Below, one piece after another: positions 1-11,139 of a DNA stretch of 64,000 nucleotides; position 1 is the first letter of the stretch; every line of letters starts with the position of its first letter. The notes below the pieces were generated by a model. It saw only the letters and a program-made list of their open reading frames with translations, had not been told where the DNA came from and ran no database searches. The DNA lies in contig CM028335.1 of NCBI GenBank assembly GCA_016647705.1, positions 1,550,001 to 1,614,000 of the forward strand. The letters are read 5' to 3'. This stretch comes from Eucommia ulmoides. Its lineage: Eukaryota; Streptophyta; Magnoliopsida; Garryales; Eucommiaceae. The position numbers were made by a program, and so were the translations under genes.

Positions 1-444
1 TTCCGTCATTACGGAGGTTTGAGGAAGGTCAGATATACGTAATCTTACTCCTGCATACGTAAAGACTTTTTGTTTTCAAATAAAAATCAAAATAAATGTC
101 AATTTTGTTTATTTCAAGTAGAATCTCGATTATTAAAAAAATAAATTCACCCATTTTTTTTCATATATTGTTTAGTTAAACCAGAAAAAAAAGAAAAAAA
201 GTTTTCCAATATATTATTCGTAGAACGGGGTAAAATATAGGCTTTAAAAGTGGAGGGAACGAAATCGAAATAATATCAAAGTATAGGATATAAAAGGTAA
301 TTAATAAACCCTATCTCTCTCTCTCTCTCTCTATCTATATAGAGAGAGAGACACTGCCACCATTAATTGAAACTATATATTTCTTCATCATCTTCGCAAA
401 GAAGTACTAATTTCGTTGGGGGGAAAAAGAAAAGAGCAAGGAAA
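1..444. promoter_or_regulatory. 5' flank of the Ole e 1-like gene
   Basis: AT-rich upstream sequence ending in a CT/GA microsatellite (about 314-352) and a TATA-like tatctatatag just before the first exon. It probably holds the promoter and 5' leader of the plus-strand gene starting at 445. No other gene is seen. Confidence 0.4.
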
Positions 445-855
445 ATGGAGAGAATGGTTAATTTAGTGATGTTGGGAGGTTGTGTTCTTCTGATGATCAT
501 CAATGGTGGTGTTGAAGCTTGGAAGGAAGGTGAGGTCTTCCATGTCGGTGGCAAAGTATTGTGCCAAGACTGCACCCAAGGCTGGAATGAATGGGTCAAT
601 GGTGCCAAGCCTATCAAAGGTAAACCAATGGATAACCAAGAAAAACCGAACTAAATGATCCGGTTTTAAAATCGATTAAATGGTTTAGTTGTGGTTTTAA
701 CTTTGAAATTAGCAACTAAAACGATTTTAGTTTTAGTTTTAGTTTTGGGATAGTAACCGCATAACCGAATCACTAAATTGAATAACGAAACTAATATTTT
801 AAATATATTTTCATGACATATATACCTTATTTTTTTATATATTTATATTTTAACC

Positions 856-912
<57 letters not shown>

Positions 913-1668
913 TTTATTTTAATTATCGTTATATTTTAATTATAGTAAAAATGTTTATTGTAACAATTAATAGTTTTTGTAGTTTTGTTTAGGTTTTTGA
1001 AATTTATATTTTATATTTTAATTATGTTTTTGTTTTATATATACAAAACAACGATATGTGGTTTTGTGGTTCTGTTTTTGGTTTTTTATAAAATTGAAAA
1101 ATCTTAAATGGTTTCGCGCTGTTTTGGTTTTGTATATATTTAAATAGTTCGGTTTTAAAAACTATTTTTTTTTTAAAAAAAAAGGCAATTTTGGTTGTGA
1201 TTTTGATTTAATATATGTCTTAACGGTTTTTATTTTAGTTTTATATGAAACCGGATAGAGACCGAACCATTACATCCCTTCTCACTGTCTAATCACATTT
1301 TTGTTGGGTGTTATACAGGTTGTAAGGTATCCGTCACTTGCATGGATGACCGGAGCAGAGTGGTTTACTACGGCAGCGACGAGACCGACGATGCCGGCGA
1401 TTTCGAGATGATCGTCAACAGGTACGTCAACGGGAAGAAACTCAACACCAACAGCTGCTTTTTCCGGCTAGTTTCGTCGCCGGACCCAGTCTGCAACATA
1501 GCCACCGACTTCGCCGGAGGACTGAAGGGGGTGAAGCTCAGCCGGCCGGCGGTGGTGTACAGGGATATGGTAAAACATGTGCTGGGTCCTTTCTACTACA
1601 CCACTCCCATGTGCGATGAACCAGATACCACTGATTCTACTCATGATGGAAAACAAAGCAACTACTGA
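445..1668 (+). CDS. Pollen Ole e 1-like (extensin-family) secreted protein, unit A
   Basis: Two exons, 445-619 and 1319-1668, joined in frame across a phase-1 GT...AG intron (620-1318), giving 174 residues. The chosen ATG starts a hydrophobic signal peptide (about residues 1-25, ending GGVEAW); an upstream in-frame ATG at 367 would put charged residues ahead of it. The mature part has the Ole e 1 domain cysteines: CQDC in exon 1, then CKVSVTC, SCFF, PVCN and TPMC in exon 2. It also has the YYGSDETD and GPFYYTTPMC segments typical of the plant Ole e 1/extensin group. Such proteins are secreted to the wall or apoplast; the exact role is unknown. A partial copy lies at 20,074-20,411. The intron carries an (AT)n tract. 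This is the only complete copy in the window. Confidence 0.85.
858..908. repeat. (AT)n microsatellite in the Ole e 1 intron
   Basis: About 50 bp of pure AT dinucleotide inside the intron of the Ole e 1-like gene. A counterpart is at about 19,632-19,671 in unit C, which shows the introns are duplicated copies. Confidence 0.9.
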
Positions 1669-3183
1669 TTTTTACCTTTTTTTTTTTAATGTTTAATTGA
1701 TGTATTTGTTTTATCGGGTGTTGAAACTACCAATTAAACCTAACTGTTTTGTTAACCGATCAGTCTTATTGCCAATTCGCAGACTAATTTACTCGTATTA
1801 AATGAATTGTTACCTTTCATATACGTATTGTTACCTAAAAACGCGGAACAAATATAGTATTATACGAAGGATGAAACTGAAAACGAAACCTGCTAATTTC
1901 TGCTACTTGTGATTAATTGTTGTTCAATGATCTGTTTTTACACAACAATGATGTATAAATCATCATTTTCAGGATGAGATCTTATTAATATTTTTTTTAA
2001 TTTTAATTCTGGATTTGGATGCATGTGAATGTTATATGTAACATCATTACAATATGTGTGTCTCGTGAGTGTTAAATATAACATTCAATGCAATAACACA
2101 AATTATATGAATGTAACGTGACTATATGATAACACTCAATTGTGTTTAGGTTAATGTATAGGACTGTGTTGAATGTAACACGAATGTGAAAAATGAAAAT
2201 TCTGAAAGTACCATTTTGAATGTAATACAAATCTGAAAACTAATAAAAAAATAGTGAATGTGATCTCATTTTGAAGATCTTATTTAGATCGTAACAAAAT
2301 GTGTACAATAATAGTTATTTTGATTTTAATAAAATGATTTTGTTGTGAAAATCGTTACATATGGGAATAAAGATTAAATATGGAAAATCTCCAGCTCGCG
2401 GATCTCGAAATGACAGATTTGTCATGTAAATTTCGGGATTTTTTAAATTTGGAATTGGATGGTTCGAAAAATCTGTAATCTGAGATTATTTGGTTCCTTT
2501 TCAAACAGTTAGAATCAATTGATAATATCATATTTAAATTGGGATAACCCAATCATTTTTCCAAATTTTTATCCATGAAATAAAATTTAATTATCATTAA
2601 ATAATGGTGTGTGAAAAATAATTATTTAATTTAATGGAAAAATAACTCTATAATTTCTAAAAATTATATTAAAAAAAGGGTGTTTAATTACTCGGTCTCT
2701 TTGGACCCAAATTGTTTTTTTCCATAAATTGAGCAGTCATTTTAGAATATATAGACATATCTGTCTCTCTAAACAACAATTATATTTTATATTTACGGTC
2801 TCAATAATTTTTACAAATATATATTCCAAAATTTGATGGTAGTTACCATAATTAATCAATTAAAACATTTTTTTTGTAAAATCATCCAATTAATCATTAT
2901 GTAATTTTTTTCATCAACACATTATACTGAAATAATCATCTTTTTTTTTTTTTTTTTTAATCTTTAAAATGATACTTGATCGTGTGTTTTGGATCGAAGA
3001 AAAAAAATCACGTTCATGTAAAAAAAAATGATACTCTCTCTCTCTTGTTCATGTAAAAAAAAATGATACTTTCTCTCTCTTATTTTTTGATCTATACATA
3101 CCTAAAACATAAATAGTGGAGGTTGTAAGATAGAAGTAAATTCTATCTTTTTAATTTTTCCAACTTAGTTGAAAGCCTAATAG
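1669..3183. other. Intergenic spacer between Ole e 1 and PR-1, unit A
   Basis: No gene seen. AT-rich DNA with short scattered palindromes of the type GTTANATGTAAC. From about 2,300 it matches 12,958-13,854 (unit B) and 25,320-26,213 (unit C). The stretch 2,040-2,110 is the empty-site counterpart of the LTR retrotransposon insertion at 20,977-25,103. Confidence 0.7.
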
Positions 3184-3789
3184 TAGGGATGGTCATGGGC
3201 CGTGCCGGGTCAGGCTTAGATTAGTGTATTACAAAAAACGTTGGGCCCTAGTCCAGCCCGGCCCGGTGATCGAGCCTTAATTCTATGCCCAAGCCCGGCC
3301 CTATAAGAAAATTTTAAGCCCAAAGCCCGGCTCACGGGCCCTTGGCCCTATTTTTTTTTTTTCAAATTTCAAAAATAAATACAAAATATTCAACACCAAA
3401 CCAATAAGAAATATTAAAATTACAATTTCTAAAGGTAAACCAATATTTCAAACAGACCAAACCAACAAGAAATATTAAAATTACAATTTCTAAAGGTAAA
3501 CCAATATTTCAAAAAGATCAAACCAATAAGAAATATTAAAATTACAATTTCTAAAGGAAACCAATATTCCAAATATTAGGGTTGTATATATATATATTTT
3601 TAAATATCCTTCAGGCCGGGCAGGGCAGACCCTAAAATTTTTGGGTCTTGCCCAAGCCCCGGCCCTAATTTTGATCTGGTTAGGCTCAGGCCCGGTCCGT
3701 GGACACAAACCCTAAGCCCAAGTCCTAAAAAAATAGGGTCGGGCCGTTCAGGCTGGGCGGGCCCCCAAGCCGATGACCAAAACTATTAG
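3184..3789. mobile_element. hAT-type MITE at the PR-1a 3' end
   Basis: A 606-bp element rich in gggccgggcc/ggcccaagccc motifs. It starts TAGGGATGGTCATGGGC and ends in a degraded inverse of this. Flanking 8-bp duplications are CCTAATAG (3176-3183) and ACTAATAG (3790-3797). The 8-bp duplication and TAGGGATG terminus fit the hAT superfamily. No transposase frame is present. The same insertion occurs in units B and C, so it predates the triplication. The right duplication contains the PR-1a stop codon. Confidence 0.75.
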
Positions 3790-3790
3790 A

Positions 3791-4261
3791 CTAATAGGGG
3801 CGCTCCCCGACGTAATTGCCCGAGGGATAGTAGCTGCAGATAATGAAATACATGCCATTGCGGCACTTAACCCTAGCACAACCCAGATGCTTTGTGTCAC
3901 GCCAGACAACCTGGGTGTAGTGGAGGCACTCTCCGCCAACGCAAGAATTGGAGCGGTGATCGTAATAGGCCTTCTCTCCCGCCCACATGTTGACTGCATC
4001 TGCCGCTGAGAATTCACCACCGCCCATTGCAAGGTTTTCGCCGTAGGGTCCCATAGAGTGCTCCATCTCGCATGACCTGCTACTCTTAATAGCGTATCTT
4101 GTGGCGTAGGCGGCCAACGTGCGGTTCCACCTTAGAGGCGGAACCCCGATTTGTGCACGAAACTTGTTGTGTGAATTAACAAAGTTTTGGGCAAGAGAGT
4201 AATGAGCCATGGACAATGCCACAATAGAAATAATGGCTAGTGAAAGGTTTGGGAGGCCCAT
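3791..4261 (-). CDS. PR1: Pathogenesis-related protein 1 (CAP superfamily), copy a
   Basis: Single-exon 156-residue PR-1. The start is the ATG at 4261-4259 (MGLPNLSLAI); the frame extends upstream only through a non-ATG codon. Residues 1 to about 24 form a signal peptide ending HYSLAQ. CAP features: NSHNKFRAQIGVPPLRW, YGENLA, then CLHYTQVVWR, with the family's His-Glu-His residues and all six disulfide cysteines (SC, SC, GEC, LGC, VKC, IIC). The C-terminus CSYYPSGNYVGERPY fits the CAPE1 pattern PxGNxxxxxPY, a defence peptide released from PR-1 in tomato. The protein is probably apoplastic and defence-linked. A TATA box lies about 60 bp upstream. A hAT element is inserted at the stop codon, so the 3' UTR is transposon-derived. 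It differs from copies b and c at only a few residues (for example NGMYF and PSGN here). Confidence 0.92.
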   Translation of the reverse strand: MGLPNLSLAIISIVALSMAHYSLAQNFVNSHNKFRAQIGVPPLRWNRTLAAYATRYAIKSSRSCEMEHSMGPYGENLAMGGGEFSAADAVNMWAGEKAYYDHRSNSCVGGECLHYTQVVWRDTKHLGCARVKCRNGMYFIICSYYPSGNYVGERPY

Positions 4262-4320
4262 TCTTAACTCTTTTATGGAGTATTTGAACAAGTGTGATTA
4301 GGACAAAGATTAATGTGGGT

Positions 4321-4327
4321 ATTTATA
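4321..4327 (-). promoter_or_regulatory. TATA box of PR-1a
   Basis: TATAAAT on the minus strand, about 60 bp upstream of the PR-1a ATG, and conserved in the other two copies. Confidence 0.7.
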
Positions 4328-4559
4328 GTGGAACATGTTAGAGAAAATAGGATTGCCTTTTCTAAGATTACAGTTGTGTTTGTTTATTTCAGGATGTTAA
4401 AGTATTTTAAACAAAGACTATTAGAGTTGTCATTGTTTATTTTAGAACACTCCATTCCCTGTTTGATGAGATTAGAGATAACCTAGAGATTTAATATTAT
4501 TTTACTATTAAAAGGGGTTAAATATAGGGTATGCACCATTAACTCCCAAAATATGAAAG

Positions 4560-4920
4560 AAATTACTGATTTAGTTTATCACATTTTTTTTTGCACCAAT
4601 AACTTTTTTTTGTCTTTTTTTGACCAAAATACTCCTTATATAGATGTTGAATATAACATTTAACACACGTGGATGTTGAATGTAATATCAATCGTTTTTT
4701 TTTTTCTTTTTTTCTTTTTATGTTATATTGTTCTAACCAAAAGAGCCTTCACGTGAATATTGAATGTAACATTCAACACTTGTAGATGTTAAATGTAACA
4801 TCAATTATTATTATTATTATTATTATTATTATTTTTTACGATATTACATTTAACATCTGTAAATGTTGAATGTAACATCAATCGTTCTCATATTTTTATA
4901 AATCGTATTATGTGTTGATG
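4560..4920. repeat. Imperfect array of GATGTT-AATGTAACATC units, unit A
   Basis: Repeated short segments such as gatgttgaatgtaacatcaat, each partly palindromic (GATGTT...AACATC), interleaved with poly-T and an ATT trinucleotide run. Related arrays are at about 15,250-15,520 and 27,600-27,860. It lies in the distal PR-1 promoter region. Function unknown. Confidence 0.6.
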
Positions 4921-4924
4921 TTAC

Positions 4925-5270
4925 TGATGTTGCCAAAAAATTCCCGGCACATATAACAGCTCCGCATGTGCCGGAAATCTCCACAACCTACATCTCTAAC
5001 CTGACAACCTACAAAGCCGATTAGTTCTAAAGGGATACCGATGAGATGTCAACCAAAGAACCTCCGACGTGAAAATAAATTAGTTTGCTTTAGGACGTGC
5101 CAGAAATCTCCACAACTTACATCTCTAACTTAACAACCTACAAAGCCGATTAGTTCTAAGGGGACACCGATGTGGTGTCAACCAAAGAACCTCCGACGTG
5201 AGAATAAATTAGTTTGCTTTAGGATATCAAGCAAAAGATTGCATTGTAAAAATAATGTGATATATTTATC
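4925..5270. repeat. Tandem duplicate of about 160 bp upstream of PR-1a, LTR-like
   Basis: Two successive copies of a block with cgtgccagaaatctccacaac, caacctacaaagccgattagttctaa and gaacctccgacgtgaaaataaattag. The wording resembles decayed LTR sequence of plant retrotransposons, but no clear ends are visible. Unit C has the same duplicate (about 27,880-28,170); unit B has one copy (about 15,530-15,690). Confidence 0.5.
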
Positions 5271-6429
5271 TTTTTTATAGACTGAGCAGATTACGACTGT
5301 TGGAGATGGGTGATCTAGTCTTTGATGACTTGGTTTTCCTTTATTATGTTGTTATTCGATAGAGATTTAATGAGGAGTTACACCATTAGTGAGGAGTTAT
5401 GCCCTTTTGGCTCCTCCATTTAAGTGTGAATTAAATTATTTGACCTTCCACTTGATGGATCCGTATATGGATCATCGGTTTGGACCAACGTTCACGACTC
5501 GACTCCTTTGGAGCATTGAGCTTATTGTGATGGACTTTATATGAATTTTATTTTTTAAATAAAAATATATTTAAAATGATTAATCAATTGGAGGTCCTAT
5601 GTTAAACACTTTAATGTCAATAGTAGCTGTTTTCGGCGGACTTAAAAAGAAATTATAATAAAATTATAATATTATAATTTGTTTATTTTGATTGCAATAT
5701 TAAAAAACGGATGCATAAATTTTAATAAGAAATGACGTTTTATAAATAGCGAATATTAAAATATTATTAAAAATTACATAAAAATCATAAAAGTGAAAAA
5801 ATATTTCTATAAATTAACTTTTACTAATATACTATAAAATAGCAAATAAATAATCATAAATGTTAATTAATTTTATCAATTTTTGCAAGTCAACAAATTC
5901 TAATTTATATTGTATTTGCTTTTTTTTTGGGGGGTAAAAATATTTTTTGAATCACATTAATTTTTTCAAATAATTTAAAAATATGGACAAAAAAATAATA
6001 ATTATATATTTGTGCATTAATTAGGAAAAAATTAAATTAACCAAAACAAAAAAGAGACAATTGAGTAGTGCAACTCAATATATAAAAAAAATAAAAAAAT
6101 AAAAATATGTAAGGACTCACCAAAAAGTCTAAAAAATATATTCTCTAATCTCATTAAAACCTTCTATCTCTTTCCAATTATTTGGGTAAGAATTTTTCTC
6201 CCGAGATTTTAACAAAACAATTTTAACCCTCTATCTTTCATAAAAATCGATCTCAACCGTTACATAATAGATATTTTCAAATGTCGTCCTAATTTATAGT
6301 ATAGACTTGGGGTTTTTTATGCCTAAAGACATTATCTTAATTTTTTAATTTATAAATATAAAAAAAAATCGGGATAATCGACGGGAAGTCTCAAATAATA
6401 GATTTAATTTAAAAAAAATCTCGCTTAAG
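5271..6429. other. AT-rich spacer, unit A
   Basis: No gene seen. Very AT-rich sequence collinear with 15,700-16,795 and 28,200-29,329. Confidence 0.6.
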
Positions 6430-7389
6430 ATATAAGTTTGGGATAAAGACCTTTTTGGTTCCTGACAAATACCTCGGGTGTCCAATTAGCCCCTAACTTT
6501 TGCAACTCAACAATTTGACTCTTGACATTTCAAAATCGTTCCAAATTGGCCCCTGAGGCAGATTTCGTTAAGTCAATTAACGGTCAACGTTTCATTAAGG
6601 GTATTTTAGTCTTTTTATTCAATGAGGTTAATTTGAAAAGTCATCTAAACTTAAGGGGTCAAAATATTTTTTCTTCTTCCTATTTTCCCTACATGGTTGC
6701 ATGGCTTTCTTTCTCAATTGAGTGAGAGAGAGAGAAAATCTTATACAAATCTGGGAACAAATCTGAAACACAAATAGAACCCTCCCATATTGAAACAAAA
6801 ATCTGGGAACAAATTTTGAAGCTGACGAATAGGACCCTGCCATATTCAAACAAACAAATTTCGTTGTCGTCTTCTTCGTCGGCAAATGTAAATGTTGCTA
6901 AATTTGAACGTGTAATTTCAACAACAAATTTATGGGAACGGAACAGAATTTATGGGAACAAAACAACATTTTTTTTTTGGAAATATTATTTGATTTTTTT
7001 TTCATTAAAAGGGGAATTAAAAACCCCAAGGAATACAAAAGGAATGACAGATCCAACCAAACCAAATATAAACCTCTACGAAATAGGAAATCGGAGCAAA
7101 ATTAAGGGATAATTCCATTATATTCTAAAACTTTTGTGCTAAAAATAAGGAAGAAGAACATAATCATATTTTTTTTTCCGCTTCCATATTAAAACACAAA
7201 TCTGAGAACAAAAATATTAAACAAATAGGGCCTTAAACATCAACACCGCTGAACAGCACCACCAAAACGAACATCAACATCAAAACGAACACCATCACCA
7301 ATAACATCAACACCAACGAACACCACCACCAAAACGAATAACAATACCGACGAACACCGAAATTACGAAGAACACCGCCGAAATTGAAC

Positions 7390-7880
7390 CTTAGGGTTTC
7401 GATTTCGATTTCGAAATCGAAACTGAAGAACATGGCACGAAGAACACCGCCGAACACCACCACCAAAATGACGAACACCGCCAAAATTGAACCTTAGGGT
7501 TTCGATTTCTATTTCGAAATCAAAACAGGAAATCGATTTTGAAATTGAAATCGAAATCGAATAACACCGCCGAACATCGTCACCAAAACGACGAACACCA
7601 TCGGAATCGAACTAGGGGTTTTGATTTTGAAATCGAAATAGGGTTTCGATTTAGGTTTTGATTTCGATTTCGAAATTAATTTCGAAATCGAAATCGAAAT
7701 AGAGAAAAAGACGAAGACGACGTAGGTGAATGAACCACAGTTTCGATTTCGAAATCGATTTTGAAGCCCTGTTTTGATTTGGGTTTTGATTTCAAAATCG
7801 AAACCCAAATCGATTTTGATTTTGAACAGGGTTTCGATTTAGGTTTCGATTTCGATTTTGAAATCAAAATCGAAATGGAA
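7390..7880. repeat. GATTTCGAAATC palindrome array in MULE-A
   Basis: Dense runs of gatttcgatttcgaaatcgaaatcg, in which GATTTCGAAATC is a perfect 12-bp palindrome. Long open frames on both strands here, rich in FRNR/SKSKPKSKP, are by-products of this repeat and are not called as genes. Confidence 0.8.
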
Positions 7881-8074
7881 ATAGAGAAGAAGACGAAGAC
7901 GACGAACGTGATGGAGAAGACGACGATGAAGTCGACGTAGGTGATGGCAAAGAAGACGAAGACGACACTGGTGAACGAAGGATCGGAGCACGTGTCGCCG
8001 ACGTGGCAGAGGGATCGGAGGTGCCGTTGGCGAGGAAAGAAGAGGAGGTGTTGGCGGCGGTGAGGGAGAGTAGC

Positions 8075-10699
8075 TGTCACAACCCGTCCCGGACACCCGT
8101 CATCCCGAGGCTAGCGTGACTATAACATGACATTACCAAAATTCCAAATAAACTAATGAAATAAACTATACATACACTTAATAATACAAACATCTATTAT
8201 GGGGGACACGCCCGTCCCATTATTTATGAACTGAAAGTATTTATCCATGAACCTTTTATAGGTTCGCCTTTGACAGCTTCTATCGATCGCCTATATGACT
8301 TCATCACATAGTTCTACCTAGTGCCAGTAGGGGACCGACTCCTAGCTGTTGTACCTGCGAGTGTACTGCCTTCTTAGTAAAATATTTTTAAAATAATGAC
8401 ACATTCTAAATATTACCATAATTAAATATGAATCAAGCATAAGTATATAAGCAGTGAAAATAAGCGATATAGATAAGTTTCATCTAGTATAAATCATACC
8501 GATCACCATAATAAATAATAAATCATCAAATATAAGAAAAATACCACATCTCAAACACACACCTCAAACACACATCTCAAACACCTCACTCCACCACAAC
8601 ACACACACTGGCTAGCCATAGTGATCATTTTAACCTCACGATCGGGAGTTGCAACGGTACCGTACCATTCGTAGGATATGCCTTCCTACGAACACCCATC
8701 ACTCCGCCGAAGCAGATAATCACTACGCAGTATAAACGTCTAACATCACTCTGTCAAAGCAGATAAACATCACTCCGCTGTAGCGGATAACATCACTCCG
8801 CCGAAGCAGATAACATCACTCCGCCGAAGCGGATAATATCATTCTACCAAAACAGATGAATACTATGACATCGTTAAATCAAATACAGCATCATCAAATC
8901 ACAACCCAATAAATATCGTCTATTCAACATCGTCAAATCACCACGTCTATCCCTTTTCTTCAAAACCAACTTTTAAATCCAAAAATCATATTTCACACTT
9001 TCTTTTAAAGAAAACGTCCGATTTTATTAAAACTACTTTTCCCCCCTTTATTTTTAGGAAACCAGGCATTTTTAGAAAAATAGATGTTTCTTATTCTCTT
9101 TTTAAAAACACAATCTAATTCCACCAAATCCAGCGGAAATTCATTTTCAATTTCCTTTTTGAAAACTATCGAAATCCAATTTACCAACTCATTCAAATCC
9201 TGCTTGATCCATATCATTTATTCATACAGTTTAAATAATCACATATTTCATCATATATATTCATAGAAAAATAGTTTGGCAAGAAGGCAGTACACTCACC
9301 TCGATATCCGTTTTGCAAAACTAACACTGACCGCACTCTATCTGGACGTCAGTGCCTACGAACCTAATAGTGGTAGAGTCTAAATTAATATATTATCTAA
9401 AACATCTTAATCATGCAATGCAGACCCTATATCCCGAATCTTTACTAATTTTATGTACCACGTACTTAAAATTAATTAATCGTCACGAAATTATTATGAT
9501 TTTAGGATTTGTAATACTAACTAAAATTTAATTTAACGAGAATTAATAATCAATTGAAGTTTCACCTATTTTCGAAACGTTTGGTGACCACGAAATGAGT
9601 TTTGGATTTTTCTGGGGTGGTTTCTGCAATTTCCCCCCCCCTTTTTTTTTTTCCTGTTTCCCGTCCTGTCTCAGCCCATTTCTCTCTCTCTCTCTCTCTC
9701 TCCCCTGTTTCTGTTCTTCTTCCTTCTTCCGACCACGTCTGTCGCTGACCCCTCTCTCACTCCTCCTTCACTGACCGCCGGCGACCACCTCCTGTCCACC
9801 CACGCCCACACACACATTCACCGGCCAAACCGATGGTCACCCACACAAACCCATGTCAGTTGAATAGTATACACACACACACACACGGTTGGATCACAAA
9901 CACACACACCCAGAACACATAAACGCACAGCCACCGCCGGCCAACCTACACCAACGATCACCCCCACCCATGCACACACGCCGTTCCTGTTTCTGTTTTG
10001 TTGGGTTCTCGCCGACACAACACACACAACGTCGCTGACGATTGACAACCCACATACGCCGGTGACGACGGAACAGCACCGACCGAAGGGACACCTAACG
10101 ACCTCACTCACCAACCGCTCCTTGCCGACTGCCGAACTTTCTCCCCTCTCTTTTTTTTTTTTTTTTTTTTTTTTCTGTTTTCTGGTTTTGGTCCAACCGA
10201 CATACTCACACACCCACACGGTCACTATCGACGACGGGCATACTGCCGACGATACACTGACCAACAAACAAAACACACACCCACGCTTGCACATACCCAC
10301 TCCATCCGCACATTCCCTCACCGGCGGCGACACCGACAACGGACAACCGGAACCCACACCTGCGAACCCCTCTCTCTCTTCCCTTCTCAATTCTTCTCCC
10401 ATTTTTCTCTATATTTCTGCGTGTATATATATGTGTGTATGCATGTCCTAGAAGCCGGCCACCTGGCCTTTCTCCTCACCGCCATTTCCACAGCTTCTCT
10501 CTCTAAAAGTGTATAATTGCACTTAAGCCCCTTTATTTTAATTAAACATCAAGTTTTATTTAAATGTTTTAAACATTTGCAATTTGGTCCCCTAACTTTT
10601 AAATCACATCTTAATTTTTGAAACCCGCCCCGCTATTTTCGAAATATTATAAAAATGCAACAAAAATTATTTGCATTTTAAAAAAATCGGGGTCTCACA
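8075..10699. mobile_element. Probable solo LTR nested in MULE-A
   Basis: Begins TGTCACAACCCG and ends GGGGTCTCACA (TG...CA), flanked by the 5-bp duplication GTAGC (8070-8074, 10700-10704). Unit B at about 18,405 has the uninterrupted site gagagtagcggtag. No gag-pol frame is inside, so a solo LTR of 2,625 bp is the simplest reading. Because the following bases also happen to match, a 9-bp duplication of a MULE-type insert cannot be fully excluded. It contains about 23-bp repeats of catcactccgccgaagcagataa (8,700-8,850) and CA-rich sequence (9,800-10,350). Confidence 0.65.
8700..8850. repeat. Short tandem repeat inside the solo LTR
   Basis: Several imperfect units of about 23 bp reading catcactccgccgaagcggataa. 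Confidence 0.6.
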
Positions 10700-11139
10700 G
10701 TAGCTGTGGAGAAGGCGGCGATGGAGTGGTGGAGTTTGGGGGCAGTAGTGCAAAGATAGAAGAATACCTAAAAAAAAAATTAAAGAATTTTTTTTAACCC
10801 CTTAAATTTAACAAAATATGTAAATAGGTCTCATTCTATTAGTAAGAATGAAATGACGCATGCACCCGTAGCCAAACGTCATGTGCTTGTCATGTGACTT
10901 TTTTCATCTAATTTCCCCAAATTTTACTAACGGAACCTAACCCAAGGGCCAATTTGGAATGATTTTGAAATGTCAAGGGCCAAATTATTGAGTTGAAAAA
11001 GTTAGGGGCCAATTGGACACTCGAGGCATTTGTCAGGGACCAAAAAGGTCTTTATCCCATATAAGTTTTGATTTAGTCACTTAAGTTGAATTTCGCTTGA
11101 GTTTAATCCCGCAATGCAATGATTGTAGCGAGAACTTGG

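Larger units (their letters stand above)
6440..11058. mobile_element. Mutator-like element (non-autonomous MULE), unit A, with nested solo LTR
   Basis: Long terminal inverted repeats (about 130 bp) start GGGATAAAGACCTTTTTGG and extend through the segment matching ccaaattggccc. They are flanked by perfect 10-bp duplications ATATAAGTTT (6430-6439, 11059-11068). Long TIRs and a 9-11 bp duplication fit Mutator-like elements. No MURA-type transposase is seen. The interior has GATTTCGAAATC arrays and low-complexity gaagacgacg sequence. A 2.6-kb probable solo LTR (8075-10699) splits it; without that insert it is about 2.0 kb, like the unit B copy. Confidence 0.82.

Noticed and set aside
367-444. Upstream in-frame ATG for the Ole e 1-like gene
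   Set aside because: It would add a Ser/Lys-rich stretch ahead of the signal peptide; the ATG at 445 starts a normal signal peptide.
3773-4032. Open frames overlapping PR-1 on the plus strand and in another minus frame
   Set aside because: Shadows of the conserved PR-1 coding sequence; they recur in unit C only because the gene is copied.
4560-4920. CRISPR-like array from evenly repeated motifs
   Set aside because: Plant nuclear context, irregular spacing, degenerate repeats and no cas genes; the same applies to the other palindrome arrays.
7509-8096. Overlapping minus-strand open frames of 85-134 codons rich in SKSKPKSKP and FRFR
   Set aside because: They follow the GATTTCGAAATC repeat period, which keeps frames open; no start context, domain or conservation is visible.
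9818-10402. 194-codon minus-strand open frame in the CA-rich part of the solo LTR
   Set aside because: Cys/Val-rich translation of CA/GT repeats and a poly-T run; no domain.
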